In this document: positions 8,374 to 16,501 of the stretch, in pieces
Layout of the letters: every line of letters begins with the position of its first letter
Numbering within the stretch: the first letter of the stretch is position 1
From: an uncultured bacterium
GTDB taxonomy: Bacteria > Cyanobacteriota > Vampirovibrionia > Gastranaerophilales > Gastranaerophilaceae
Direction of reading: 5' to 3'
DNA length: 64,000 bases
Assembly (NCBI GenBank): GCA_949294335.1
Contig: CASFGO010000030.1
Coordinates: 1-64,000 of the forward strand
Notes under the pieces: model-generated
Told to the model about the DNA's origin: nothing
Databases searched by the model: none
The model's input: only the letters and a program-made list of their open reading frames with translations
Position numbers and translations under genes: made by a program

Positions 8374-8727
8374 ATGGATATAACATCAGGAATGGTAAGT
8401 AATATAACATCAAACGCATTGAATTCAAGTGCAATAAGTGCAGATCAGGCTGTATATAACCAAATTAAAAATGCAGGAGATAACAAAGAACAATTGATGA
8501 AAGCTGCACAAGAATTTGAGTCAATATTTATTACCAAAATATTATCTTCAATGGAAGAAACAGTAGATAAGACAGGAAGTTTATTTGAAGAAAAATCAGG
8601 AGGTTATCTTGATTCATTCAGACCATACATGTACCAACAAATAGGACATGATTTGGCAAGTAATCCTAATACTTCATTCGGTTTTGCAAAACAAATTTAC
8701 AACCAAATGGAAAAATATGTTAAATAG
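8374..8727 (+). CDS. flgJ: FlgJ-like rod-binding protein, N-terminal domain only
   Basis: This 117-residue protein has the rod-binding domain of FlgJ: LMKAAQEFESIFITKILSSMEETV and later GYLDSFRPYMYQQIGHDLA. The C-terminal muramidase domain of enterobacterial FlgJ is absent. Single-domain FlgJ is common outside gammaproteobacteria. The missing hydrolase is likely replaced by the SLT protein at the head of this operon. It starts 8 bases after flgI with the ribosome site AAGGTGGAAA, and acts as the rod cap or scaffold in the periplasm. Confidence 0.85.
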   Translation: MDITSGMVSNITSNALNSSAISADQAVYNQIKNAGDNKEQLMKAAQEFESIFITKILSSMEETVDKTGSLFEEKSGGYLDSFRPYMYQQIGHDLASNPNTSFGFAKQIYNQMEKYVK

Positions 8728-8752
8728 AGTTAATTAAAGGTAAGGAAAACAA

Positions 8753-9028
8753 ATGGTATCATCAATAAGTGGAAATAGTTCATTACAAATGATAAATGCT
8801 CTAAATGCCTTTGGAGCAAATAAAAGGATTGAAGAACAATCAAATTTAATGGATATTGATACTTCAAATGGTATTAACTTATCAGATAATGACAATTTGC
8901 TTAAAAATATTGATACTAATGATGTAAGAAACTTTGCACAGAAACTTGGAGAGATTAACCTAACAGACGAAGATATCAAATATGGTTTAACATACGGTAG
9001 AAGTGTAATAGCAGATTACATAGCATAA
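8753..9028 (+). CDS. Hypothetical protein in the FlgM position (possible anti-sigma-28)
   Basis: This 91-residue protein lies between flgJ and flgN, the slot often held by flgM. It is soluble, with a Ser/Asn-rich first third and a predicted C-terminal helical pair, NDVRNFAQKLGEINLTDEDIKYGLTYGRSVIADYIA. The ending, a glycine-containing turn followed by a helix closing in IAxYIA, recalls the sigma-binding end of FlgM (about a short helix, GxY, then an IA-rich helix). The resemblance is too weak to name it. A role as FlgM, exported after hook completion, is inference from position. Confidence 0.45.
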   Translation: MVSSISGNSSLQMINALNAFGANKRIEEQSNLMDIDTSNGINLSDNDNLLKNIDTNDVRNFAQKLGEINLTDEDIKYGLTYGRSVIADYIA

Positions 9029-9040
9029 GGGGCAAAGAAT

Positions 9041-9538
9041 ATGCAAGAAGAAATTTTTAAAAATTTAGTAAATATTTTAGATGATGAAATTAAATTGTAT
9101 ACAGAAATGAGAAATCTATATACAGAAAAGAAAGAAATTTTAATCAAAAATAACATTTTAGAATTAACTAAAATTGATACAAAAATCATCGAAAATTATG
9201 AAAAAATCAAAAAAATAGATGTTCTAAGATTAGATGCAATAAAAATGATAGGTAACGATATTAATAGCATGAGTTCATTAATTGAAATTGCAGAAGAAAG
9301 ATGTCATAAATTTGTTTCTAAATTAAAAGAACAACAAGCTAAACTAAATAATCTATCTAGTTCAATTTCATTATTAAATTTAACAAATATGAAATTAATT
9401 AAACACGGAATGATTATTACAGATAAGAAATTAAATATTATCATTGAAGCTTGTGCACCAAAAGGAACAAGTTATAATGGCAAAGGTCAAGAAGATGATA
9501 ATAATTTAGAAATGAGCACAATAATAAGAGATGTTTAA
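9041..9538 (+). CDS. flgN: FlgN-like export chaperone (copy 1)
   Basis: This 165-residue, strongly helical coiled-coil protein fits the FlgN family: NLVNILDDEIKLYTEMRNLYTEKKEILIKNNILEL at the start and a heptad-rich middle. FlgN binds the C-termini of FlgK and FlgL in the cytoplasm and delivers them to the flagellar export gate. It lies 12 bases upstream of flgK, as expected. A paralogue is found at 12572 ahead of the second flgK. The ribosome site is AAGGGGCAAAGA. Confidence 0.8.
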   Translation: MQEEIFKNLVNILDDEIKLYTEMRNLYTEKKEILIKNNILELTKIDTKIIENYEKIKKIDVLRLDAIKMIGNDINSMSSLIEIAEERCHKFVSKLKEQQAKLNNLSSSISLLNLTNMKLIKHGMIITDKKLNIIIEACAPKGTSYNGKGQEDDNNLEMSTIIRDV

Positions 9539-9550
9539 CAAGGGGAATAA

Positions 9551-11161
9551 ATGAGTAGTTTATTAACAACATTAGGTATGTCATCTTCAGCTCTTGGTGT
9601 AAACCAAACAGCTATTAGTGTAGTATCTAATAATATTGCTAACATGAATACAGAGGGTTATTCTAAACAAAAAGTTAACCTTGGGGCCTTATTTTTAGAT
9701 ATACCTATAGGTAATAACGTAGCATCCCAAGCAAAAACAAATGCTGGTGTTGAAGTTATAAGTATTGAAAGATATACCACAACTTTTATTGGTTCATATT
9801 ATAGAGATCAATTATCGGAACAATCATACTTAAACAAAGAGCAACAAGCAATTACAAATATTGCAAATATGTTTGATGAATTAAAAGGACAAGGCCTAGA
9901 TACTGCCATAGAAGATTTTTATGCAGCTTTAGACAACCTTAACCAATATCCATCAGATATGAGTGCAAGAATAAATTTCTTAGATGCAGCTCAAACATTA
10001 ACAAATTCAATGAACAAAACAGCAAGCAATCTAAATGATTTAAAAGAATTAAGTGTTGGAGATGGGGTTTCTTATGAATCACTTAAAAATTCTGAAATAT
10101 ACACATCTATTCAAGCAATAAATCAAAACTTAGAAAAACTTGCAAACATAAATAGTATGATTACAAGATCTCAAACAGGAACATTGGAAAATAACAGCCT
10201 ATTAGACCAAAGAGATCAAGTATTAAATGAATTATCTCAATATGCTAATTTTAAAACAACAATTCAAGACAACGGAACTGTAACATTAAGTCTTAATGGA
10301 ACAAAATTAGTTGGTGGAACGAATGTTCTTGCTAAATTCAATGTTCAAACAGCACAACAATATGATGAATATTGTCAAATGAATGGAATTGTTAACACTA
10401 ACGAATCTAATGCTGTTATTATGCTTGAAAAAACAAATGGACCGACATTACAAAATATCAATGACAGAATGGACACAGGTCTTGTTGGTGCTATTTTGAA
10501 TACTTCATCTACCCAAGAAGGGGTGAATGTTAATACAGTACTAAATGACTTAGATACTCTAGCTCAAACAATTGCTAATGTATTTAATGAATTACAAACA
10601 AGAGAAGGTGCTTTTTATCTTGATAATGCCGGAGGTACAATTCAATTATCAAATGCAAACCTTGAAGATTATGAAATATTCACAACAAGCGATGGAAGCG
10701 CAAATATAACTGCAAGCAATATTTCTATTAATTCTTTATTATTAGAAGATGGTGGGTACAATAAAATTGCGACAGCATACTTCCCTGATTATGACCCACT
10801 AAACCCTGATTCAGTTGACTTAAATGCTGTAGGTAACGCTGATAATATTATTGCGATGATTAATACAAAAACAGATAATACATCAGCAGCATTTGATTCT
10901 ATTGGAAATATTTCATTAAGCGATTATTATAGCGGTATTTTAGGAAAAATTACTTCTGCAACAACAGCTAAAACAAATGCTGCAACTTCTCAAAATGCAG
11001 TAGTTTCATCATTAGATACAAAAACAAAAGAACAAACTGGGGTTGATTTGAACGAAGAATTAACAGATTTAGTTAAATTTCAAACCGCATATTCTGCTTC
11101 TTCAAGAGTTTTCACAACTTGTAATACTCTATTAGAAACATTAGTAAACTTAGGATTATAA
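9551..11161 (+). CDS. flgK: Flagellar hook-filament junction protein FlgK (copy 1)
   Basis: This 536-residue protein is FlgK/HAP1. The N-terminus has the rod/hook signature (AISVVSNNIANMNTEGYSKQKVNLG), followed by FIGSYYRDQLSEQ and the LDNLNQYPSD segment. The C-terminus has TGVDLNEELTDLVKFQTAYSASSRVFTTCNTLLETLVNLGL. It joins hook to filament and is exported by the type III system, so it has no signal peptide. It lies 12 bases after flgN and 11 before flgL. A second, diverged flgK is at 13061. Confidence 0.95.
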   Translation: MSSLLTTLGMSSSALGVNQTAISVVSNNIANMNTEGYSKQKVNLGALFLDIPIGNNVASQAKTNAGVEVISIERYTTTFIGSYYRDQLSEQSYLNKEQQAITNIANMFDELKGQGLDTAIEDFYAALDNLNQYPSDMSARINFLDAAQTLTNSMNKTASNLNDLKELSVGDGVSYESLKNSEIYTSIQAINQNLEKLANINSMITRSQTGTLENNSLLDQRDQVLNELSQYANFKTTIQDNGTVTLSLNGTKLVGGTNVLAKFNVQTAQQYDEYCQMNGIVNTNESNAVIMLEKTNGPTLQNINDRMDTGLVGAILNTSSTQEGVNVNTVLNDLDTLAQTIANVFNELQTREGAFYLDNAGGTIQLSNANLEDYEIFTTSDGSANITASNISINSLLLEDGGYNKIATAYFPDYDPLNPDSVDLNAVGNADNIIAMINTKTDNTSAAFDSIGNISLSDYYSGILGKITSATTAKTNAATSQNAVVSSLDTKTKEQTGVDLNEELTDLVKFQTAYSASSRVFTTCNTLLETLVNLGL

Positions 11162-11172
11162 AGGATAAATAA

Positions 11173-12276
11173 ATGATAGGAAGAGTTTCATCATCTGCAA
11201 TAAATTCAACATTAGTAGGACATATTCAAAATAACTACCTTGATTTTGCAAAATTAACAGAACAGTTATCAACAGGTAAAAAAATTAATTCGATATTAGA
11301 TGATACACTTCAATCAGTAAATATTATAAATTCAAATAGACAATTAGGGAAAATTGATATATGGTCTGCAAATATTGGCTCATTAACTAATGAAATTAAA
11401 CAATCATCTGAAACTATTGAATTAGTAATGGAAAAGGGACAACGTGCAAAAGATTTAGCAACATCTGCCGCAAACGGGACATCAAATAAAGATAACTTAA
11501 TATCAACTCTTACAGAATTAGATAACATCATAAAATCAGTAGTTGATATGGCAAATACTAGTTATAACGGGAACTACATATATGGTGGTACAAATACAAA
11601 AACGCAGCCATATAGTATTCAGTATGGTATAGATGCTGATGGAAATCCAACAGATGAAATTATTGGAATAAAATATAACGGTACTGCTATTGATGGCGAT
11701 TGGAAAAGACAATTAGAAATAGCTGATGGAGTATTTGAAACTTGTAACGTAACAGGCATGGCTGCATTTGGAGAATGTGATGTTGAGCCTGTTTATCAAG
11801 CAGATGGAGTAACTCCGGTATTGGATGCTGATGGTAATCCTACTTATACTGAAAATTCAAATAGTGGGATAATGGGCGATTTAATAGACTTTCGAAATGC
11901 ACTTTCAGATACAATTAAAAAGCTTGAAGAACAAGAAAATCTCCCTGAAAATGCAACCCAAGCAGAAAAAGATGCAATTGGAGCAGAAATCAAAGCCTGT
12001 TATGATTCAATAAACGGATTATTAGACGGATTTGATGACTCAATTACACAAATGACAACTGTTAATTCAAAATTTGGGACAGTTACAAATAAATTAGAAA
12101 TGTCAACAGAAGCACTTTCTACTAGCAAGTTAAATTTAGAAGAATATATTTCAGGAATACAAGATTTAGACATTACAGAAGCAATAAGCCAATGGTATAC
12201 AAGCCAAACGGCTTATCAAGCAAGTATGCAAACTGCAACATCTATTATGTCAATGTCATTATTGAATTATATGTAA
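11173..12276 (+). CDS. flgL: Flagellar hook-filament junction protein FlgL (copy 1)
   Basis: This 367-residue protein belongs to the flagellin-like FlgL/HAP3 family. The N-terminal helices contain IQNNYLDFAKLTEQLSTGKKINSILDD and QRAKDLATSAANGT; the C-terminus has TEAISQWYTSQTAYQASMQTATSIMSMSLLNYM. Relative to the second FlgL (14666) it carries an extra loop of about 20 residues around CDVEPVYQADGVTPVLDADG, which probably lies on the exposed face. It closes the first flagellar operon and is followed by a terminator at 12323. Confidence 0.93.
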   Translation: MIGRVSSSAINSTLVGHIQNNYLDFAKLTEQLSTGKKINSILDDTLQSVNIINSNRQLGKIDIWSANIGSLTNEIKQSSETIELVMEKGQRAKDLATSAANGTSNKDNLISTLTELDNIIKSVVDMANTSYNGNYIYGGTNTKTQPYSIQYGIDADGNPTDEIIGIKYNGTAIDGDWKRQLEIADGVFETCNVTGMAAFGECDVEPVYQADGVTPVLDADGNPTYTENSNSGIMGDLIDFRNALSDTIKKLEEQENLPENATQAEKDAIGAEIKACYDSINGLLDGFDDSITQMTTVNSKFGTVTNKLEMSTEALSTSKLNLEEYISGIQDLDITEAISQWYTSQTAYQASMQTATSIMSMSLLNYM

Positions 12277-12322
12277 TTTCTGAAAAATAAAAGACTACAA
12301 TAAATAATACTTACCATTTATT

Positions 12323-12347
12323 AAGGACAAACTTGTCCTTTTTTTTT
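12323..12347 (+). terminator. Intrinsic terminator of the flagellar operon
   Basis: AAGGACAA at 12323-12330 pairs perfectly with TTGTCCTT at 12333-12340 and runs into seven further T residues. It lies 47 bases after the flgL stop and separates the first operon from the second flgN-flgK-flgL set. Confidence 0.85.
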
Positions 12348-12374
12348 GATTTTTTATTATTATTTGAATACCAA

Positions 12375-12455
12375 TGTAACAAATTATTTCATTATATGTA
12401 AATAGGAATTGAAAAATTATAATACATAGTAAATAATATGTATATACATTTACCG
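12375..12455 (+). promoter_or_regulatory. Promoter module of the second flgN-flgK-flgL operon
   Basis: TTGAAA at 12409-12414 and AATAAT at 12432-12437 are 17 bases apart, within a stretch (TGTAACAAATTAT, then ATTGAAAAA, ATACATAGTAAATAAT, TATACATTTAC) that recurs almost unchanged at 16081-16160 ahead of the structured RNA. The shared upstream block TGTAACAAATTAT, about 30 bases before the -35 box, may be an activator site. The leader to the flgN start is about 125 bases and contains a short hairpin (CTCAT/ATGAG near 12517-12532). Confidence 0.6.
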
Positions 12456-12571
12456 CATTGTAGTTTTTTGATTAAAAAAGGATATTTAATTAAAAGAAAA
12501 CTTTGCACACAACATCTCTCATAAGGATATGAGGAGTAGTATATAGCTTGAATATGGCCACGGAGGCAGGT

Positions 12572-13048
12572 ATGGACTTTAATTCATTAATAGGATTAAT
12601 GGATAAAGAAATTGAGTTGTATAAACAACTTAGAATACTTTATTCTGACAAAAAAAATTCATTAATCAAAAATGATATCAATTCTCTCAAAAATATTGAT
12701 AATCAAATCATTGAATTGATATCTAAAATCAAAATTTTTGAAACAAAAAGATTAAAAATTGCAGGGGATAAATTTAACAATATCTCAGCATTAATTAATT
12801 ATGCAAAAATTAAATCTCCTGAATTTTCAAACAAACTTGAAAACCAGAAAATAGAAATAAATAAACTTGCAAAAGAGATTTCTCATTTACACAAAACAAA
12901 CGTAGAATTAATAAAACACGGCTTAGTTTTATCAGACAAAACTCTACAATTAATAATTAAAATTTGTAGAGGGGTAAATAAAAATTATTCTTCTACTGGA
13001 TTTTCTAAATTTAACACCCCTATTAGTACAATCATTAAAGAAGCATAA
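12572..13048 (+). CDS. flgN: FlgN-like export chaperone (copy 2)
   Basis: This product of about 158 residues is helical and paralogous to the FlgN at 9041: LIGLMDKEIELYKQLRILYSDKKNSLIKNDINSL aligns with the first copy's start, and both end with a short tail containing STIIK or STIIR. I choose the ATG at 12572 because GGAGG lies 5 bases upstream and this start matches the first copy; the frame also has an ATG at 12554 and a TTG at 12548. It probably serves the second FlgK and FlgL specifically. Confidence 0.75.
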   Translation: MDFNSLIGLMDKEIELYKQLRILYSDKKNSLIKNDINSLKNIDNQIIELISKIKIFETKRLKIAGDKFNNISALINYAKIKSPEFSNKLENQKIEINKLAKEISHLHKTNVELIKHGLVLSDKTLQLIIKICRGVNKNYSSTGFSKFNTPISTIIKEA

Positions 13049-13060
13049 AAGGAGATATCT

Positions 13061-14653
13061 ATGAGTAGTCTTTTTTCAGCTTTAAATATTTCTGCAGGAG
13101 CATTACAAGTCAACCAATCTGCAATAAGCATTGTATCTAACAATATTGCTAATATTAATACTGAAGGATATTCAAAACAAAAAGTTAATTTAGGAACATT
13201 AGTAATTAATTCTCCTATCAGCAATAATGTCGATGCTCAAGTAGATTCAAGTATTGGGGTTGAAATAGTAAGTGTTTCAAGATATACAACAACTTTTTTA
13301 GGATCATATTATAGAAATCAAATCTCAGAACAAGCAAATTATAATGAACAAGCACAGATAGCATCAGATATTGCAGGAGTTTTTGACGAATTACAAGGAA
13401 AAGGACTGGATAAAGAACTAGAAGATTTCTATGCTGCACTTGATAATCTTAGCAAATCACCGACAGATAAAACTACAAGAATAAGTTTTATTGATTCTGC
13501 CTCAACACTAACAGACAAAATGAATAAACTATCTTCCAAACTTAATGAAATTAAGAACCAAAATGTTGGAGATGGAATTTCACAATCAGAATTAAATAAA
13601 TCTAAGATTACACAATCAATTAATGAACTTAATCAAAAAATAGAAGATTTAGCAAAAATTAATCAAATGATAGCATCATCTCAAACTGGAACATTAGAAA
13701 ATAATAATTTGTTAGATAAAAGAGATTTATTATTAAAAGATATTTCTAAATACGGAAATTTTGAAGAAAGTATTCAAGAAAATGGAACAGTTAATTTGAA
13801 ACTTGATGGAACTCAAATAATATATGGAACAACAATAAAATCAAAATTTAATGTTAAAACTGCAGCTCAATATGATGAATATTGCCAACAAAATGGAATA
13901 GAAAATAAGAATGAATGTAATGCAGTAGTATACATTGAAAAGAATGATGGCAGCACAATTCCTAATATAAACAATAAGTTCGAATCAGGAGAAATAGGAG
14001 GGATATTAAAAGCCAATACCGGTTCAGAAGATAAAAATATTAATACGGTATTATCAGATTTAGACACATTAGCCTCAACAATTGCAAACGTATTTAATGA
14101 AATTCAAACACAGAAAGGAGCATATTACTTAGAAAACAATAACGGTACAATACAATTATCCAATGCAAACTTAGAAAATTATGAAATATTCACAACCAAG
14201 GATGGTAGCGATACTATCAAAGCTGATAATATAACTATCAATTCTATTTTTAAAGAAGATGATGGTTATAACAAAATTGCAACAGCATATTTCCCAGATA
14301 ATCAAATAGATTATAACGCTGTTGGCAACATCAACAACATTATTTCAATGATAAATACTAAAAACGATACAACTACATCTGGTTTTGATAGTATCGGGAA
14401 TATTTCATTTAACGAATATTATAATGGAATTATTGGCAAAGTTGCCTCTAATTCTGATTACAAAACAAATCTAGCAACAGCACAAGATTCAATTGTAGCA
14501 TCACTTGATAACAAAATAAAAGAACAAACAGGAGTAGATTTAAACGAAGAATTATCAGATATGGTAAAATTTCAAACTGCATTTTCAGCATCAGCAAGAG
14601 TGTTTGAAACTTGTAATAATATGTTAGAAACATTGGTACACCTTGGAGAATAG
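13061..14653 (+). CDS. flgK: Flagellar hook-filament junction protein FlgK (copy 2)
   Basis: This 530-residue FlgK paralogue is collinear with the copy at 9551: AISIVSNNIANINTEGYSKQKVNLG near the start, FLGSYYRNQISEQ, and TGVDLNEELSDMVKFQTAFSASARVFETCNNMLETLVHLGE at the end. Differences are spread throughout, so the duplication is old rather than a recent copying event. Both N- and C-terminal polymerisation regions are intact, so it should be exportable and functional. It is coupled to flgN (12-base gap) and flgL (12-base gap). Confidence 0.93.
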   Translation: MSSLFSALNISAGALQVNQSAISIVSNNIANINTEGYSKQKVNLGTLVINSPISNNVDAQVDSSIGVEIVSVSRYTTTFLGSYYRNQISEQANYNEQAQIASDIAGVFDELQGKGLDKELEDFYAALDNLSKSPTDKTTRISFIDSASTLTDKMNKLSSKLNEIKNQNVGDGISQSELNKSKITQSINELNQKIEDLAKINQMIASSQTGTLENNNLLDKRDLLLKDISKYGNFEESIQENGTVNLKLDGTQIIYGTTIKSKFNVKTAAQYDEYCQQNGIENKNECNAVVYIEKNDGSTIPNINNKFESGEIGGILKANTGSEDKNINTVLSDLDTLASTIANVFNEIQTQKGAYYLENNNGTIQLSNANLENYEIFTTKDGSDTIKADNITINSIFKEDDGYNKIATAYFPDNQIDYNAVGNINNIISMINTKNDTTTSGFDSIGNISFNEYYNGIIGKVASNSDYKTNLATAQDSIVASLDNKIKEQTGVDLNEELSDMVKFQTAFSASARVFETCNNMLETLVHLGE

Positions 14654-14665
14654 GGAGGAGAAAAT

Positions 14666-15685
14666 ATGATAAATAGAGTAACCTCATCATCAATAAATGC
14701 AAATTTAGTATTAAATATGCAAAAAAATTATGCTGATTATGCAAAACTAACTGAGCAAATATCTTCAGGCAAAAAAATAGAATCAATATTAGATAATCCA
14801 ACAGAAGCAATCAATATAATTAATGCAAATAGAGAGCTTAATAAAATAGAAGAATGGGAATCTAATATAACTTATTTAACAAATGAACTAAACCAATCAT
14901 CAGATACTTTAGATTTTATTATTGATAAAAGCCAACGAGCAAAAGATTTGGCTACAATATCTGCTAACAAAACATACAACAAAGATAATCTTAATTCTGT
15001 ATTAACAGAAGTCGATTTATTAATAGAATCTATTGTCGATATGGCAAATACAAAACATAATGGAAACTACATTTACTCAGGTGTGAATACAAAAACTGCA
15101 CCATATGAAATTCAATATGATAACAATGGAGAAATTACAGGAATAGAATATAAAGGAAGTTCAAAAGATAATGTATGGGAACGAAAACTTGAAATCAGTG
15201 AAGGAATTTTCCAAACAGTTAATGTCACAGGCATAGAGGTATTTGGAGAAAGTAATGTTAATGGAGATTCTTCAGGGATAATGGGCGATTTAATTGATTT
15301 AAGAAATAATTTAAAAAATACAATCTCAAAATTAGAAGAACAAGAAAATCTACCTGAAAACGCAACGCAAGCAGAAAAAAACCAAATAGTATCCGAGATA
15401 AATTCTTGTTATGATTCAATTAATCGTTTATTAGATAATTTTGACGATTCTATAAATAATATAACAGGCATAAATTCTCGCATAGGAGCAGTAACCAATA
15501 AGCTTGAGATGACTAGTAAAGCCCTTGAAAATACAAGCTTGAATATAGAAGGAGAAAAATCAGATATAGAGAATATTGATTTAACAAAAACCATATCTGA
15601 ATGGTATATGAGTCAATATGCTTATCAAGCAAGTATGCAGGTATTTCAAGCCTCAAACTCTATGTCATTATTGAATTATATATAA
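14666..15685 (+). CDS. flgL: Flagellar hook-filament junction protein FlgL (copy 2)
   Basis: This 339-residue FlgL paralogue matches the copy at 11173: MQKNYADYAKLTEQISSGKKIESILDN at the start, QRAKDLATISANKT, and LTKTISEWYMSQYAYQASMQVFQASNSMSLLNYI at the end. It lacks the extra surface loop of the first FlgL. It follows flgK by 12 bases with the ribosome site GGGAGGAG. It completes a second, self-contained hook-junction set, which would allow alternative filaments or condition-dependent junctions. Confidence 0.92.
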   Translation: MINRVTSSSINANLVLNMQKNYADYAKLTEQISSGKKIESILDNPTEAINIINANRELNKIEEWESNITYLTNELNQSSDTLDFIIDKSQRAKDLATISANKTYNKDNLNSVLTEVDLLIESIVDMANTKHNGNYIYSGVNTKTAPYEIQYDNNGEITGIEYKGSSKDNVWERKLEISEGIFQTVNVTGIEVFGESNVNGDSSGIMGDLIDLRNNLKNTISKLEEQENLPENATQAEKNQIVSEINSCYDSINRLLDNFDDSINNITGINSRIGAVTNKLEMTSKALENTSLNIEGEKSDIENIDLTKTISEWYMSQYAYQASMQVFQASNSMSLLNYI

Positions 15686-15789
15686 TTTCTAAAAATAAAA
15701 AATTTAAGTTCTTTTTATTAATACCAATATATTAAATTTAATTATAATTAGTACTAAAATGTCAATATTGATTAAGAGGTACTAATAAA

Positions 15790-16002
15790 ATGAATATAGT
15801 TAAACAAATTGCAAATAGAATTGTAGAATTAAGAAAAGCAAAAGGTATGACAGCAGAAACCCTTGCTTGGACTGCTAAATTATCAAAAAGTTGTGTAAGT
15901 TACGCTGAACAAGGTAAACATGATATAAAAATTAGCACGATATCAGCAATTTGTAATGCGTTAGAAATTTCTTTATCAGATTTCTTCAAAGATTTTAATT
16001 AA
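15790..16002 (+). CDS. Small XRE-family helix-turn-helix protein
   Basis: This 70-residue protein is essentially one Cro/CI-type helix-turn-helix: IANRIVELRKAKGMTAETLAWTAKLSKSCVSYAEQGKHDIKISTISAICNALEISLSDFF. The ribosome site AAGAGGTACTAATAAA precedes the ATG. A hairpin with arms ATGAGTA (16034-16040) and TACTCAT (16051-16057) follows the stop and may end the transcript. It sits between the second flagellar operon and the structured RNA and could regulate either, but nothing in the sequence shows which. Confidence 0.8.
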   Translation: MNIVKQIANRIVELRKAKGMTAETLAWTAKLSKSCVSYAEQGKHDIKISTISAICNALEISLSDFFKDFN

Positions 16003-16080
16003 AATAATTTATGATAATTTCTAAACAAATATAATGAGTAAGCTCAATATTACTCATATATATTTACCCCTTTTCCCTTT

Positions 16081-16160
16081 TGTAACAAATTATGTCGTTT
16101 TTTGAATTCATGGATTGAAAAAATATGATACATAGTAAATAATAATTATATACATTTACA
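16081..16160 (+). promoter_or_regulatory. Promoter module ahead of the structured RNA (repeat of 12375-12455)
   Basis: TTGAAA at 16115-16120 and AATAAT at 16138-16143 are 17 bases apart. The surrounding sequence (TGTAACAAATTAT upstream; GATACATAGTAAATAAT and TATACATTTAC downstream) repeats that of the second flgN operon promoter. The predicted start is about 16150. No coding sequence follows for 350 bases on this strand, so the product is an RNA. Confidence 0.6.
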
Positions 16161-16486
16161 GAGTAGACTTGGCTTAATTTTCAAATTTAATCAACAGTAG
16201 TAAATCCGCAAGATTACGGACTCAAAACGTCCATTAGCTACATGTTCGAATTAGATATGGGGAAGCGGTCAGTCACAGAAGTTACCTATCAGCTGGACAG
16301 AAACTCTAACCCTTTGGTTATACCATTTCTACCGGCGAGGACGGGAGCGGAACTCTAAGACCCACAATTATTAAAGTATTCAGCTAAAAAGCTACCGTAC
16401 AACGGCTGTCACTTGGGATATTTGGAGTACAAATATCAAAGGCTATATGCTTTTAAAACAGGTTTCAGCACTTTGCGGAGCTTTTT
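16150..16486 (+). ncRNA. Putative structured non-coding RNA, family not recognised
   Basis: The stretch has no convincing reading frame on either strand, is clearly richer in G+C than its surroundings, and is packed with hairpins. Examples are GGAC/GTCC near 16240; TAACC/GGTTA at 16307-16311 and 16316-16320; CAGC/GCTG at 16381-16384 and 16405-16408, enclosing AGCT/AGCT and CCG/CGG; and a perfect eight-pair stem GATATTTG/CAAATATC at 16417-16437. It ends in AGCACTTTGCGGAGC followed by five T residues (about 16468-16486), which can act as a terminator. It lacks the conserved cores of RNase P RNA, tmRNA, SRP RNA and group I or II introns as I know them. Confidence 0.5.
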
Positions 16487-16501
16487 AGTATGTATACCTT
16501 T

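Noticed and set aside
8753-9028. Confident FlgM call
   Set aside because: Position fits and the C-terminus is faintly similar, but I cannot align the FlgM core with enough matches to name it.
16150-16486. tRNA, tmRNA or RNase P RNA in the structured region
   Set aside because: TTCGAA near 16244 recalls a T-loop, but no T-stem or acceptor stem encloses it. The tmRNA ends and tag frame are absent, and the RNase P core GAGGAAAGTC and its partner are not found.
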